Shown: positions 19,134-26,265 of the stretch, in pieces
Position numbering within the stretch: the first letter of the stretch is position 1
How the letters are laid out: each line of letters begins with the position of its first letter
From: Neptunomonas phycophila
GTDB taxonomy: Bacteria > Pseudomonadota > Gammaproteobacteria > Pseudomonadales > Balneatricaceae
Assembly (NCBI RefSeq): GCF_001922575.1
Contig: NZ_MRCI01000001.1
Coordinates: 2,356,001-2,420,000, forward strand
DNA length: 64,000 bases
Reading direction: 5' to 3'
Program-made: the position numbers and the translations under genes
Notes under the pieces: generated by a model
The model's database searches: none
What the model was told of the DNA's origin: nothing
What the model saw: the letters and a program-made list of their open reading frames with translations, nothing else

Positions 19134-19160
19134 TGATGGGGCCGACTATCTGAATTTCAA
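19134..19160 (-). promoter_or_regulatory. Sigma-32 (heat-shock) promoter for groESL
   Basis: Minus strand: TTGAAA (19155-19160), 13 bp, then CCCCATCA (19134-19141). This agrees with the sigma-32 pattern CTTGAAA-N11-16-CCCCATNT. It lies about 86 bp before the groES start. Confidence 0.7.
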
Positions 19161-19170
19161 TAGCTAAGAA

Positions 19171-19193
19171 CTAAAAAAAATCATTTTTTTTAG
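19171..19193 (-). terminator. A/T hairpin at the end of fxsA
   Basis: CTAAAAAAAA and TTTTTTTTAG form a perfect 10-bp stem around a TCA loop, overlapping the fxsA stop codon. Read on the minus strand it ends in eight T. The stem is all A/T except the end pair, so it is at best a weak terminator separating fxsA from groESL. Confidence 0.35.
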
Positions 19194-19684
19194 TCCTCTC
19201 GACGATACTCACCATCAATTATGTCCCCTTGGCGTGGGATATCTTTTTTAGACGATTTGAAGGGCGATGACTCAGGAGGAAAAGGATCACTCGGTGCTTC
19301 ATGAAAGCTGTCCCCAGTCTGGTGCGTAGTTACAACGGTAAAACGGGACAACGCATGTGTAATTATCCACTTACGCGTAAACGGGATAAGGCAGCAAAAC
19401 CCAAAAAAGTCAGTCACGAACCCAGGTGTAATTAACATAGCGCCACCAACAGCCAATACAATGCCCTCAATCATTTCTTGACCGGGCATGTCTCCTTGAC
19501 TCATCCGCTGCTGGGCTCTAGCCAGAGTAGATAGACCTTGAATGCGTAACATATTAACCCCGATGAAAGCCGACAATAGAACTAGGCCTATGGTGTACCA
19601 CGCGCCAATGGCCTCACCTACTTTTATAAGGACGGTAATTTCAACTATGGGAATGAGAATAAAAAGAACAAAAAGAATAGGCAT
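19190..19684 (-). CDS. fxsA: FxsA family membrane protein
   Basis: 164 residues. N-terminal hydrophobic span (MPILFVLFILIPIVEITVLI), second span ~28-50, and the conserved segment VLAVGGAMLITPGFVTDFFGFCCLIP. FxsA is an inner-membrane protein known in E. coli for suppressing exclusion of phage T7 by the F plasmid; its normal role is unclear. The place directly upstream of groESL on the same strand is the usual gammaproteobacterial arrangement. The polar C-terminal ~40 residues (DPFPPESSPFKSSKKD) are variable. Confidence 0.88.
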   Translation of the reverse strand: MPILFVLFILIPIVEITVLIKVGEAIGAWYTIGLVLLSAFIGVNMLRIQGLSTLARAQQRMSQGDMPGQEMIEGIVLAVGGAMLITPGFVTDFFGFCCLIPFTRKWIITHALSRFTVVTTHQTGDSFHEAPSDPFPPESSPFKSSKKDIPRQGDIIDGEYRRED

Positions 19685-19953
19685 AACATCTCTTCAACTG
19701 GGTTTTAGTTTAAATGAGACCAGATGCCTCTAAAAATCGCAAGCAAACTCGTGCCCTGCTTATTAGAACACTCAGATAATAATAGAACCGTTCACACCTA
19801 ACCATGCCGTTTTCTTTCGCACAAACTTTACTTCCTTGTACCTTTACAAATACCACTAATGAAGCATGGACGATTTTCTGTAAAGCGCCTAATTTTGTTG
19901 CACCGCAATAAATAATTACCCCTAAAAAGAACAACTCAGACTGGAACGGTAAA

Positions 19954-20715
19954 ATGAATTTAAAAGACAAAGTAATCGTTATTACAGGTGGAGGTCGCGG
20001 ATTAGGCCGCTCCATGGCATTAGAACTAGCCGATCAAGGCGCTAAATTAGCCTTAGTCGACCTGAGCGAAGATGACTTAGAGAGGACAGTCGGTCTATGC
20101 AGCGAAAAAGGTGTAGAGGCAAAAAGTTACGTTGCAAACGTAGCCGATGAGCAAGCAGTAGAATCATTATTCAACGATATTATTCGTGACTTTGGCGCTT
20201 TGAATGGCTTAGTTAATAATGCGGGTATCACACGTGATGGGCTTTTTGTCAAAGTAAAAGACGGAAAGGTCATCAAGAAAATGTCCATTGATCAGTGGAA
20301 CCAAGTCATGGACGTCAACCTAACTGGCAGTTTTTTGTGTGCTCGTGAAGCCGCCATTAAAATGATTGAAACCCAAAGTGTTGGATGCCTAATTAACATT
20401 TCATCCATATCTCGGGCCGGTAACATGGGACAAACCAATTACTCTGCAACCAAAGCAGGCGTCGAGGCCATGGCTGTTACATGGGCTAAAGAATTGGCAC
20501 GGTATAATATCAGAGCCGCTTCAATAGCACCGGGCTATATAGGCACCGAAATGGTATTGGGCATGAAACCCGAAGCCCTAGAAAAAGTAGAGGCGGGGAT
20601 ACCTGCTAAACGATTAGGAAAGCCGGAAGAAATCGCTAAAACGGTCACTTTCATCCTAGAAAATGACTATATCAGCGGTCGTTGCTTTGAAGTAGACGGC
20701 GGTTTACGCGTCTAA
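19954..20715 (+). CDS. SDR-family oxidoreductase (FabG-like)
   Basis: 253 residues of the classical short-chain dehydrogenase/reductase fold. NAD(P)-binding TGGGRGLG is at 11-18, NNAG at 88-91, and the catalytic set S150, Y163, K167 (INISSISRAG... NYSATKAG). An insertion of about ten residues (FVKVKDGKVIKKMS) follows NNAGITRDG. That insertion is not in E. coli FabG but is familiar in FabG-like paralogues. Substrate cannot be fixed; a 3-oxoacyl thioester reductase is the closest guess. It stands alone between fxsA and ampG, so no operon context helps. The ribosome site is weak. Confidence 0.85.
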   Translation: MNLKDKVIVITGGGRGLGRSMALELADQGAKLALVDLSEDDLERTVGLCSEKGVEAKSYVANVADEQAVESLFNDIIRDFGALNGLVNNAGITRDGLFVKVKDGKVIKKMSIDQWNQVMDVNLTGSFLCAREAAIKMIETQSVGCLINISSISRAGNMGQTNYSATKAGVEAMAVTWAKELARYNIRAASIAPGYIGTEMVLGMKPEALEKVEAGIPAKRLGKPEEIAKTVTFILENDYISGRCFEVDGGLRV

Positions 20716-20734
20716 AGCCAAGCCAAGGAAAAGC

Positions 20735-20773
20735 AGAGCGGCAAGTGAACGGTTACACGAACGCTTCCGCTCT
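20735..20773. terminator. Hairpin between convergent SDR and ampG genes
   Basis: AGAGCGG (20735-20741) pairs with CCGCTCT (20767-20773), extended by AAG/CTT after a bulge. On the minus strand it is followed by GCTTTTCC, a modest T-run, so it may end ampG transcripts. Confidence 0.45.
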
Positions 20774-20794
20774 ATACATCTTGTTTCACCTGCG

Positions 20795-22057
20795 TCACAC
20801 GGCCTCTATTTTTTTATCTCCTCTCCATGGAGCCAACCACCATAGCAACACCATTCCAGGTAACGATAACACCGCGCAAATTAAGAAAAAGTCAGTCCAT
20901 CCGACTGCTTCTACAATATAGCCTGTCGTCGCATTGGCAAACGTTCGGGGTAAAGCGGCTAATGCTGTAAATAAGGCAAACTGAGTAGCAGCAAAAGCGA
21001 CACTTGTTGAGCGCGCTATATAAGCGGTAAAGGCTGCCGTTCCCAACCCTACTCCTAAGTATTCCAGACTGATCACAATAGCGAGCACCCACGAATTCGC
21101 CCCTATTTCAGATAAGGCAGCGAACCCTAAAATAGTGACCACTTGCACAACGCCAAAAATCCATAAAGCCCGATTAATACCCAGCTTTATCATCCACAGC
21201 CCCCCTAAGATACCACCAACAATTGAGGCCCAAAGAGCTGAGCTTTTGGCTACTACGCCTATTTCGGTCAACTCAAACCCTAGATCGATGTAAAACGGTG
21301 TCGACAAAGCTGTCGCCATGTTATCGCCAAGCTTATAAAGAAACATAAAACATAGCGCTGTTATTGCTGGCTTCCATCCAAAGCGTTTAATAAAATCAAT
21401 GAATGGCTGGGTAACGGTTTCTTTTAGGCTAGTGGGTAAGCGGGCTGCTGTATCAGGCTCTTTTATTACCAAGGTCATGCCAATGCCCACCAGCATAAAC
21501 AATGCGACAACAACAAAGACACTGCTCCAAGGCATGATATCAGCCAGAATTAACCCTAGCGCCCCTGGCACCAAACCTGAAATTCGGTATGCTTGAACAT
21601 GCACTGAATTCCCCCAACCGAGCTCTTCATCGGGGAGGATTTCACGGCGATAAGCATCTATCACCACGTCTTGGCTCGCACTAAAGAAAGCCACTGCCAA
21701 CGCAAGATACGCAATCATCCCAATACTAAATTCAGGGTTTAAACTACCTAAGCAAGCGATAGATACCAGAAGAAGGACTTGGGTTATCAACATCCAAGAA
21801 CGGCGTCGACCTAAAAAAGGAGGCGCATAACTATCGAGGAAAGGGGCCCATACAAATTTCCACGTATAGGGGAATGTTACCAACGCAAATAAGCCGATTT
21901 CTTTTAAGCCAACTCCTTGGTCTCTTAGGAAGGCAGGTAACAACTGAAACAAAACATACAAAGGCATGCCGGAAGCAAAGCCTGTGAACACACAAATCAT
22001 AGTACGGCGGTTTAAAATAGACTCGTACCACTTAGCCGAACGTTGGCCTTCTTCCAT
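20795..22057 (-). CDS. ampG: AmpG-family muropeptide permease (MFS)
   Basis: 420 residues with about 12 membrane spans. The AmpG signature regions are TGFASGMPLYVLFQLLPAFL, FPYTWKFVWAPFLDSYAPPFLGRRRSW and ASQDVVIDAYRREIL. AmpG imports GlcNAc-anhydroMurNAc peptides from the periplasm for cell-wall recycling and so indirectly affects AmpC induction. Length is near that of short AmpG forms. A Fur box lies 84 bp before its start, in the gap shared with the 73-residue gene, so iron control of ampG cannot be ruled out. Confidence 0.87.
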   Translation of the reverse strand: MEEGQRSAKWYESILNRRTMICVFTGFASGMPLYVLFQLLPAFLRDQGVGLKEIGLFALVTFPYTWKFVWAPFLDSYAPPFLGRRRSWMLITQVLLLVSIACLGSLNPEFSIGMIAYLALAVAFFSASQDVVIDAYRREILPDEELGWGNSVHVQAYRISGLVPGALGLILADIMPWSSVFVVVALFMLVGIGMTLVIKEPDTAARLPTSLKETVTQPFIDFIKRFGWKPAITALCFMFLYKLGDNMATALSTPFYIDLGFELTEIGVVAKSSALWASIVGGILGGLWMIKLGINRALWIFGVVQVVTILGFAALSEIGANSWVLAIVISLEYLGVGLGTAAFTAYIARSTSVAFAATQFALFTALAALPRTFANATTGYIVEAVGWTDFFLICAVLSLPGMVLLWWLAPWRGDKKIEAV

Positions 22058-22140
22058 TACACCCTCAACCCACAGACAGATATTTAATGTGAGGCTAGTC
22101 TACCAGCCTTGAGCGGATTGCACAGAAAAACAAAGCTATC

Positions 22141-22159
22141 GTAATGATAATTATTATCA
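22141..22159. promoter_or_regulatory. Fur box
   Basis: TAATGATAATTATTATC matches 16 of 17 positions of the Fur consensus core TAATGATAATCATTATC, with further A/T symmetry at the edges. It ends 57 bp before the start codon of the 73-residue gene and lies 84 bp before ampG, so it most likely controls the small gene. Confidence 0.75.
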
Positions 22160-22216
22160 TTTACATTTATTTATTAATCCGATAGGCTAACTCTATTCAT
22201 CAAGGAGAATATAACT

Positions 22217-22438
22217 ATGATTTATATGATCGATGCATGGCTAGAACGCCCCGACCCCTACATTCGAGTTATCCATAAGGAGCGGAAAATCCCAGTGCTT
22301 GAATGGTCGAGCGGCCAAGTAAAAGAGATGATCGCTCAGGGAACATTATGTCCATTTGATTTCATCGACACACATACCAACGAACAAGAGCTTATAAAGG
22401 AACTGTTTATACTGTCGTGCTTAGATAATATTCATTAA
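22217..22438 (+). CDS. Small Fur-box-associated protein, unknown
   Basis: 73 residues, acidic and soluble (starts MIYMIDAWLERPDPYIRVIH). An AAGGAG ribosome site stands 9 nt before the ATG. There are no membrane spans, no heme or metal motifs (two cysteines, not paired) and no signal peptide. The strong Fur box just upstream predicts expression only in iron starvation. It is therefore a candidate small iron-sparing or regulatory protein. I do not recognise the family. It is not an antisense shadow: it has good start context and no competing gene. Confidence 0.75.
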   Translation: MIYMIDAWLERPDPYIRVIHKERKIPVLEWSSGQVKEMIAQGTLCPFDFIDTHTNEQELIKELFILSCLDNIH

Positions 22439-22630
22439 TAATCTATTACATTAATATTAAGTTTTTATGAAAAACTCGACAGACAAATCTATAGGATATA
22501 CAGTGACTATACAAACGATGTACTTATAAATGTAACCACCTATGATAAATAATCATTTGTGAATTACAGCTGCACCCCTAATTAATTTTGGATATTCTTT
22601 ACATATTATTTTTGTTCGGAGCCGTAAGGT

Positions 22631-22801
22631 ATGGGCGATAAAAAAAAGGCAAAGAATAGCCAGCTTGTTATACGTATTAATGATACGGAGCGTGAACGCT
22701 TTGTTTCTTTGTGTGATGAACTGGATACGAGTGCGGCACGAGAGGTACGTCGTTTTATTCGGGATTTTATAGCTGAGCATGAAACGCCCAATCAGGGATA
22801 A
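22631..22801 (+). CDS. 56-residue ribbon-helix-helix protein
   Basis: The frame ATG (22631) to TAA (22799-22801) encodes a basic N-terminal tail (MGDKKKAKNSQ), a short strand (LVIRI), helix 1 (TERERFVSLCDEL) and helix 2 (SAAREVRRFIRDFIAEH). That is the ribbon-helix-helix (MetJ/Arc/CopG) layout, in which paired strands enter the DNA major groove. A GGAG element is about 10 nt upstream. It may be a small repressor, an antitoxin-like protein or a plasmid-type regulator, but no toxin gene follows. Opposite-strand frames here are less convincing. It is 192 bp downstream of the Fur-box gene. Confidence 0.72.
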   Translation: MGDKKKAKNSQLVIRINDTERERFVSLCDELDTSAAREVRRFIRDFIAEHETPNQG

Positions 22802-22863
22802 AGCAGCAATGTTTTATTGTGCCCAGCCCCGGCTAATTAACTGACATACAACGGAGATGCCCC

Positions 22864-22980
22864 ATGGCTACAGTAAAAGCAAAAGCAGTTAAAAAAGATA
22901 TCAAAAAGCGTCAAGCTAAAATCGCTAAGCACGAAAGCAAGCTGAAAAAATTGAAAAAGTTACTAAAAAAAGCTAAGTAA
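22864..22980 (+). CDS. 38-residue lysine-rich protein
   Basis: MATVKAKAVKKDIKKRQAKI continues to a Leu/Lys heptad-like end and TAA at 22978-22980. About 40 percent of residues are lysine. The Leu spacing (L-K-K-L-K-K-L-L-K-K) would form an amphipathic helix. A good CGGAGA ribosome site lies 6 nt before the ATG, and a textbook terminator follows 10 nt after the stop, which together support a real gene. It may bind nucleic acid or nucleoid. I recognise no family. Confidence 0.65.
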   Translation: MATVKAKAVKKDIKKRQAKIAKHESKLKKLKKLLKKAK

Positions 22981-22990
22981 TATTAGCAAT

Positions 22991-23023
22991 AAAAGAAACG
23001 CCCACCTTTGAGCGTTTCTTTTT
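22991..23023 (+). terminator. Rho-independent terminator after the lysine-rich gene
   Basis: AAAAGAAACGC (22991-23001) and GCGTTTCTTTTT (23012-23023) form a stem with a 10-nt loop and a T-run. The A-run on the left could also serve yajQ transcripts coming from the right. Confidence 0.85.
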
Positions 23024-23046
23024 ATATAACCCACAGCCGTGAAGCC

Positions 23047-23529
23047 TTAGTCACGGAAGTTATTATATTGCAATGGCATGTCAATGTCTGAGTCTTTTAA
23101 CAAAGCCATTGTTTGCTGTAAATCATCCCGTTTTTTCCCTGTTACACGCACCTTTTCGCCTTGAATCTGCGCTTGAACTTTCAATTTACTTTCTTTAATA
23201 AGCTTGGTGATCTTTTTACATATTGGTTGATCCAACCCCTGTTTAAGTACAAGCTCTTGGCGCGCTTTAACACCAGCAAGATCAGGGTCTTTTTCTTCGA
23301 TGCATTTAATATCAATTTTACGTGCGACTAACTTGGCGTAAATAATATCGATCAGCTGACGCAGCTGAAAGTCGACCTCGGCCTCAAGCATAATGCTCTC
23401 GCCCTTTTGCTCGATGCTAGCAGCAACCCCTTTGAAATCGTAACGGGTTTCTAACTCTCGCTTCGCTTGATCAACTGCGTTAGTTACTTCGTGCTTATCA
23501 AGTTCAGATACAATATCAAACGATGGCAT
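23047..23529 (-). CDS. yajQ: YajQ family nucleotide-binding protein
   Basis: 160 residues, full length for the family (starts MPSFDIVSELDKHEVTNAVD). Two ferredoxin-like domains with the typical RYDFKGVAASIE and GEKVRVTGKKRDDLQQTMALL segments. YajQ homologues bind c-di-GMP in Xanthomonas and nucleic acids or nucleotides elsewhere. It faces panE divergently and converges on the lysine-rich gene. A diguanylate cyclase is encoded at 60.9 kb, but no direct link is visible. Confidence 0.92.
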   Translation of the reverse strand: MPSFDIVSELDKHEVTNAVDQAKRELETRYDFKGVAASIEQKGESIMLEAEVDFQLRQLIDIIYAKLVARKIDIKCIEEKDPDLAGVKARQELVLKQGLDQPICKKITKLIKESKLKVQAQIQGEKVRVTGKKRDDLQQTMALLKDSDIDMPLQYNNFRD

Positions 23530-23643
23530 ACTCTACTCCTCAACTATTTGGCGCTATTTTAACGGACCTGTTTAGGGTTTTCATCCATCTCTGACTACCG
23601 CTATCATATTAGCACTTCCCTAACTTAAAAGACGCGACCATCC

Positions 23644-24558
23644 ATGCAATGGCATATTCTAGGGGCAGGAGCTATCGGCTGTTTATGGGCTCACTGCTTA
23701 ATCAAAGCGAAACAAGATGTTCGAATAATCTTACGTAACGAAGCGCACTTACATACCTATAAAGCCACTTCTGGGTTGCATTACACCGATATGGATGCAC
23801 GCAAAAGCCATTCATTTCCACAAGCAGAGCTACCTAACGATGCCGCCCCTATCACGCGCTTGTTCATCACAACTAAGGCCTTTTCCACGCAAGACGCTAT
23901 CGACTCAATTCGCCACCGCCTTGTAGACAACGCACACATTGTTCTATTACAAAACGGTATGGGGCAACACGAACAAGTGTGTAATCAGCTCCCACACTGC
24001 CATGTTTGGGGGGCTAGCAGCACTGATGGCGCCTATCTCACTTCACCTTTTCACGTAACGAGAGCAGGCAAAGGAGAAACAATAATTGGCTTACTATCGC
24101 GATATAATAAACTCAGCGACTTTCCGTTATTACTCCCAGAAAAAATGGATGATTTAACCGTTCACTTAACACAAAATATTTCGCTCTACCTTTGGAGAAA
24201 GTTAGCTATCAACGCGGCAATCAACCCTCTTACCGCTCTATTAGATTGTAGAAACGGCGCTTTGAGTTCAGTCCCCGCTTACCGACAAAAAGTATCGATT
24301 ATCTGTAAAGAAATAGAAGCCATCGCTGAAAGCTTGCACCAACCTCTTTTTGAAGACTCATTGGAAAAGCACGTTTTTAGCGTTGCCGAACTCACAGCAA
24401 ATAATTTTTCATCGATGCATCAAGACGTAACTCACAAACGTAAAACTGAAATTGATTACATCAATGGTTTTATCCAAGCTCAATCGGCTTTGAAAGGGCT
24501 AGATACCCCGTTTAACAAGCAGTTGATAACTAGCATTCAAGCCAAACTACACTCATAA
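23644..24558 (+). CDS. panE: 2-dehydropantoate 2-reductase (ketopantoate reductase)
   Basis: 304 residues. N-terminal Rossmann motif GAGAIGCLW; the family segment WRKLAINAAINPLTALLDCRNG carries the catalytic lysine and asparagine; ApbA-type C-terminal helical domain. It reduces ketopantoate to pantoate with NADPH for CoA synthesis. Its start is 114 bp from yajQ (divergent). The cobalamin adenosyltransferase gene follows by 13 bp, so the two are co-transcribed, though the pathways differ. Confidence 0.9.
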   Translation: MQWHILGAGAIGCLWAHCLIKAKQDVRIILRNEAHLHTYKATSGLHYTDMDARKSHSFPQAELPNDAAPITRLFITTKAFSTQDAIDSIRHRLVDNAHIVLLQNGMGQHEQVCNQLPHCHVWGASSTDGAYLTSPFHVTRAGKGETIIGLLSRYNKLSDFPLLLPEKMDDLTVHLTQNISLYLWRKLAINAAINPLTALLDCRNGALSSVPAYRQKVSIICKEIEAIAESLHQPLFEDSLEKHVFSVAELTANNFSSMHQDVTHKRKTEIDYINGFIQAQSALKGLDTPFNKQLITSIQAKLHS

Positions 24559-24571
24559 CTAAGGAGCCATC

Positions 24572-25135
24572 ATGGCTGATCGACTCACTAAAATTTATAC
24601 TCGCACGGGCGATTCGGGCACAACAGGGCTTGCAAACGGTACACGTATTTCGAAAAGTGCGCCTCGAATAGAGACGCTCGGCAATATTGATGAGCTAAAT
24701 TCTGCCTTAGGCTTATTACTTTGTGAGATCCCAACAGAACATAACCTTAGGCCTCTGCTCGAGCGCATTCAGCATGATTTATTTGATTTGGGTGGAGAGC
24801 TTGCCATGGCCGATCCTAATTATGTGGCGATTACAGACAGCGCTATTACACAATTAGAACAGGCATTAGATAACCTGAACGCAACGCTACCTCCGCTCAA
24901 AGAGTTCATACTTCCCGGTGGAAACCGCCCTGCCGCGCAGTGTCACGTAGCTCGCACGCTATGCCGAAGAGCCGAACGTAGCATGATATTAATGAATCAA
25001 GACGAAAAAACTGACGCCAATACTGGCAACAAATATTTAAATCGCTTATCTGATCTACTCTTTGTAGCGGCCAGAAGCCTAGCAAGAGAAAATGGAGGGC
25101 AAGAAATTTACTGGAAGCCAGCCCAATGCCAATAA
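24572..25135 (+). CDS. PduO-type cob(I)alamin adenosyltransferase
   Basis: 187 residues. The ATP-binding N-terminal motif (KIYTRTGDSGTTGLANG) and the cobalamin-site segment GGNRPAAQCHVARTLCRRAERSM define the PduO/MMAB family. It transfers the 5'-deoxyadenosyl group from ATP to cob(I)alamin. AAGGAG lies 6 nt before the ATG. It follows panE closely and ends at a strong terminator. btuF, about 1.1 kb away on the other strand, is a second B12 gene. Confidence 0.92.
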   Translation: MADRLTKIYTRTGDSGTTGLANGTRISKSAPRIETLGNIDELNSALGLLLCEIPTEHNLRPLLERIQHDLFDLGGELAMADPNYVAITDSAITQLEQALDNLNATLPPLKEFILPGGNRPAAQCHVARTLCRRAERSMILMNQDEKTDANTGNKYLNRLSDLLFVAARSLARENGGQEIYWKPAQCQ

Positions 25136-25150
25136 AAGGCATTTGAAACA

Positions 25151-25181
25151 AAAAAGCCTGCTAATCAGAAAGCAGGCTTTT
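25151..25181. terminator. Bidirectional rho-independent terminator
   Basis: AAAAGCCTGCT (25152-25162) and AGCAGGCTTTT (25171-25181) form a stem with an 8-nt loop and T-runs in both directions. It separates the convergent adenosyltransferase and PEP-CTERM genes. Confidence 0.85.
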
Positions 25182-25202
25182 GGACATTAACTACTTTTTT
25201 GA

Positions 25203-25901
25203 TTAAGCAGATTTACTACGTTTGCGAGCGCCTAGAGCTAACAAGCCAAGACCCATCAACGCCAGAGTACCAGGAACCGGTACTGCAGACGGAGGCGTTA
25301 CAACAGCGGCATCATCTACAAAATATGTAACAGTATAAGTACCCGTAGCCACTGTCTCTTGCTGGCTTGAAACATTACCGCCAACTTGAGTTAAATCCAG
25401 TGTACCAAACGCTGACAAATCAACATCAAACGTACCTGGACCCGTAAAAGCGAGTAAGTCTGCTGCATCTGTTGATTCCCAATCAGCCATATCGTCACCA
25501 GACAATGGACCAATTTCAACAGTCGTACCCGCTGCTACCAACTCACCTGGTAATGTATTACCAAATGAATCCGCTGGAGAAACGTCCAATGAAACAGTTG
25601 AGCCAGTAGCGCTGTTAGTAGCCAACACTAATGCACCAGCTGATCCGCTAACATAAGTATCAGTTACTGAAGAAAAAGAGATAGTCGTAACCACATCACC
25701 ATACAAAGACAATACTACTTTCTCTAGAGCTTTACCGCCTTCTAAAGCCGGGTTGTATAGGTCGAAAGTAAAGTTTTGCGTCCAAACCGTTAAATCATTG
25801 TATGTCTGGGTTTGAGATTGCACTTCCATTAGCGCTGCAGAAGCAGACATAGCAGTTGCTGATAAAACAGCCGCCGCTAGCGTTTTTTTAATCAGGGACA
25901 T
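25203..25901 (-). CDS. PEP-CTERM-type sorted exported protein
   Basis: 232 residues from the ATG at 25901 (MSLIKKTLAAAVLSATAMSASA), a signal peptide with AAGGAG 8 nt before it; a longer frame to 25940 is unlikely. The C terminus is a sorting tag: PVPGTLALMGLGLLALGA, a membrane span, then RKR. The motif is a VPVP variant of VPEP. The body is Thr/Ser/Val/Asp-rich, acidic and beta-prone. Such proteins are processed by an exosortase (EpsH/XrtA-like) and often end up in extracellular matrix or floc. No exosortase is in this window. It sits behind a sigma-54 promoter element and a 5'UTR hairpin. Confidence 0.85.
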   Translation of the reverse strand: MSLIKKTLAAAVLSATAMSASAALMEVQSQTQTYNDLTVWTQNFTFDLYNPALEGGKALEKVVLSLYGDVVTTISFSSVTDTYVSGSAGALVLATNSATGSTVSLDVSPADSFGNTLPGELVAAGTTVEIGPLSGDDMADWESTDAADLLAFTGPGTFDVDLSAFGTLDLTQVGGNVSSQQETVATGTYTVTYFVDDAAVVTPPSAVPVPGTLALMGLGLLALGARKRSKSA

Positions 25902-25927
25902 GTAAAAACTCCTTGTGGTTTCGTAGA

Positions 25928-25948
25928 GACTTCCTGTCACGGAAAGTC
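25928..25948 (-). other. Hairpin in the 5' leader of the PEP-CTERM gene
   Basis: GACTTCC (25928-25934) and GGAAAGTC (25941-25948) pair with one bulged base around a 6-nt loop. It lies between the predicted sigma-54 start point and the ribosome site, so it could stabilise the mRNA. Confidence 0.35.
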
Positions 25949-25960
25949 AAAACCAAACGA

Positions 25961-25976
25961 AGCAAAGAGTAGGCCA
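25961..25976 (-). promoter_or_regulatory. Sigma-54 (-24/-12) promoter of the PEP-CTERM gene
   Basis: On the minus strand TGGCCT-ACTCT-TTGCT fits the RpoN consensus TGGCAC-N5-TTGCW with exact spacing and only two mismatches. It lies 60 bp before the start codon, giving a leader of ~45-50 nt. rpoN itself is encoded at 43.2 kb. Confidence 0.6.
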
Positions 25977-26265
25977 ATCTAGAAATACATAACAAATACA
26001 GTACGATAAAACAAAAAAGGTCTCTAAAACAAAACAAAAACCTGAGAAACATGAATGCCAAATTAATTTAAATAGGATTTATAAATTCAGCGTTCTGACC
26101 TGTAAACATTATCGACAAGTCACCACTAGCAATTCTACACTGTCTTTTAAAACAGACGTTTTAAATTAACCAAAAATGAACAACAAAGACAAAAGTCTCA
26201 TAATGAAGACGCTTAACTTAAAGTTTCCATTTAAAAAGCTCTATCAGTGTAAAAAAATCAAACAC
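25977..26265. other. Long A/T-rich gap upstream of the PEP-CTERM promoter
   Basis: No gene is seen here. It holds one dyad, CTGT-N8-ACAG at 26140-26155, about 165 bp upstream of the -24 element. That is a suitable distance for an enhancer site of a sigma-54 activator, though the dyad also has the outline of a LexA box. No clear terminator for btuF is visible. Confidence 0.4.

Noticed and set aside
19710-20015. A 101-codon minus-strand frame upstream of and into the SDR gene
   Set aside because: It overlaps the 5' end of a clear SDR gene, has no ribosome site and its sequence looks like a chance frame.
22553-22791. Two minus-strand frames of 61 and 75 codons
   Set aside because: They are antisense to the ribbon-helix-helix gene, which has coherent fold-like sequence; the antisense products look random.
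22631-22980. A toxin-antitoxin pair
   Set aside because: The RHH protein could be an antitoxin, but the next gene is a 38-residue lysine-rich helix with no toxin motif; it is noted as unknown instead.
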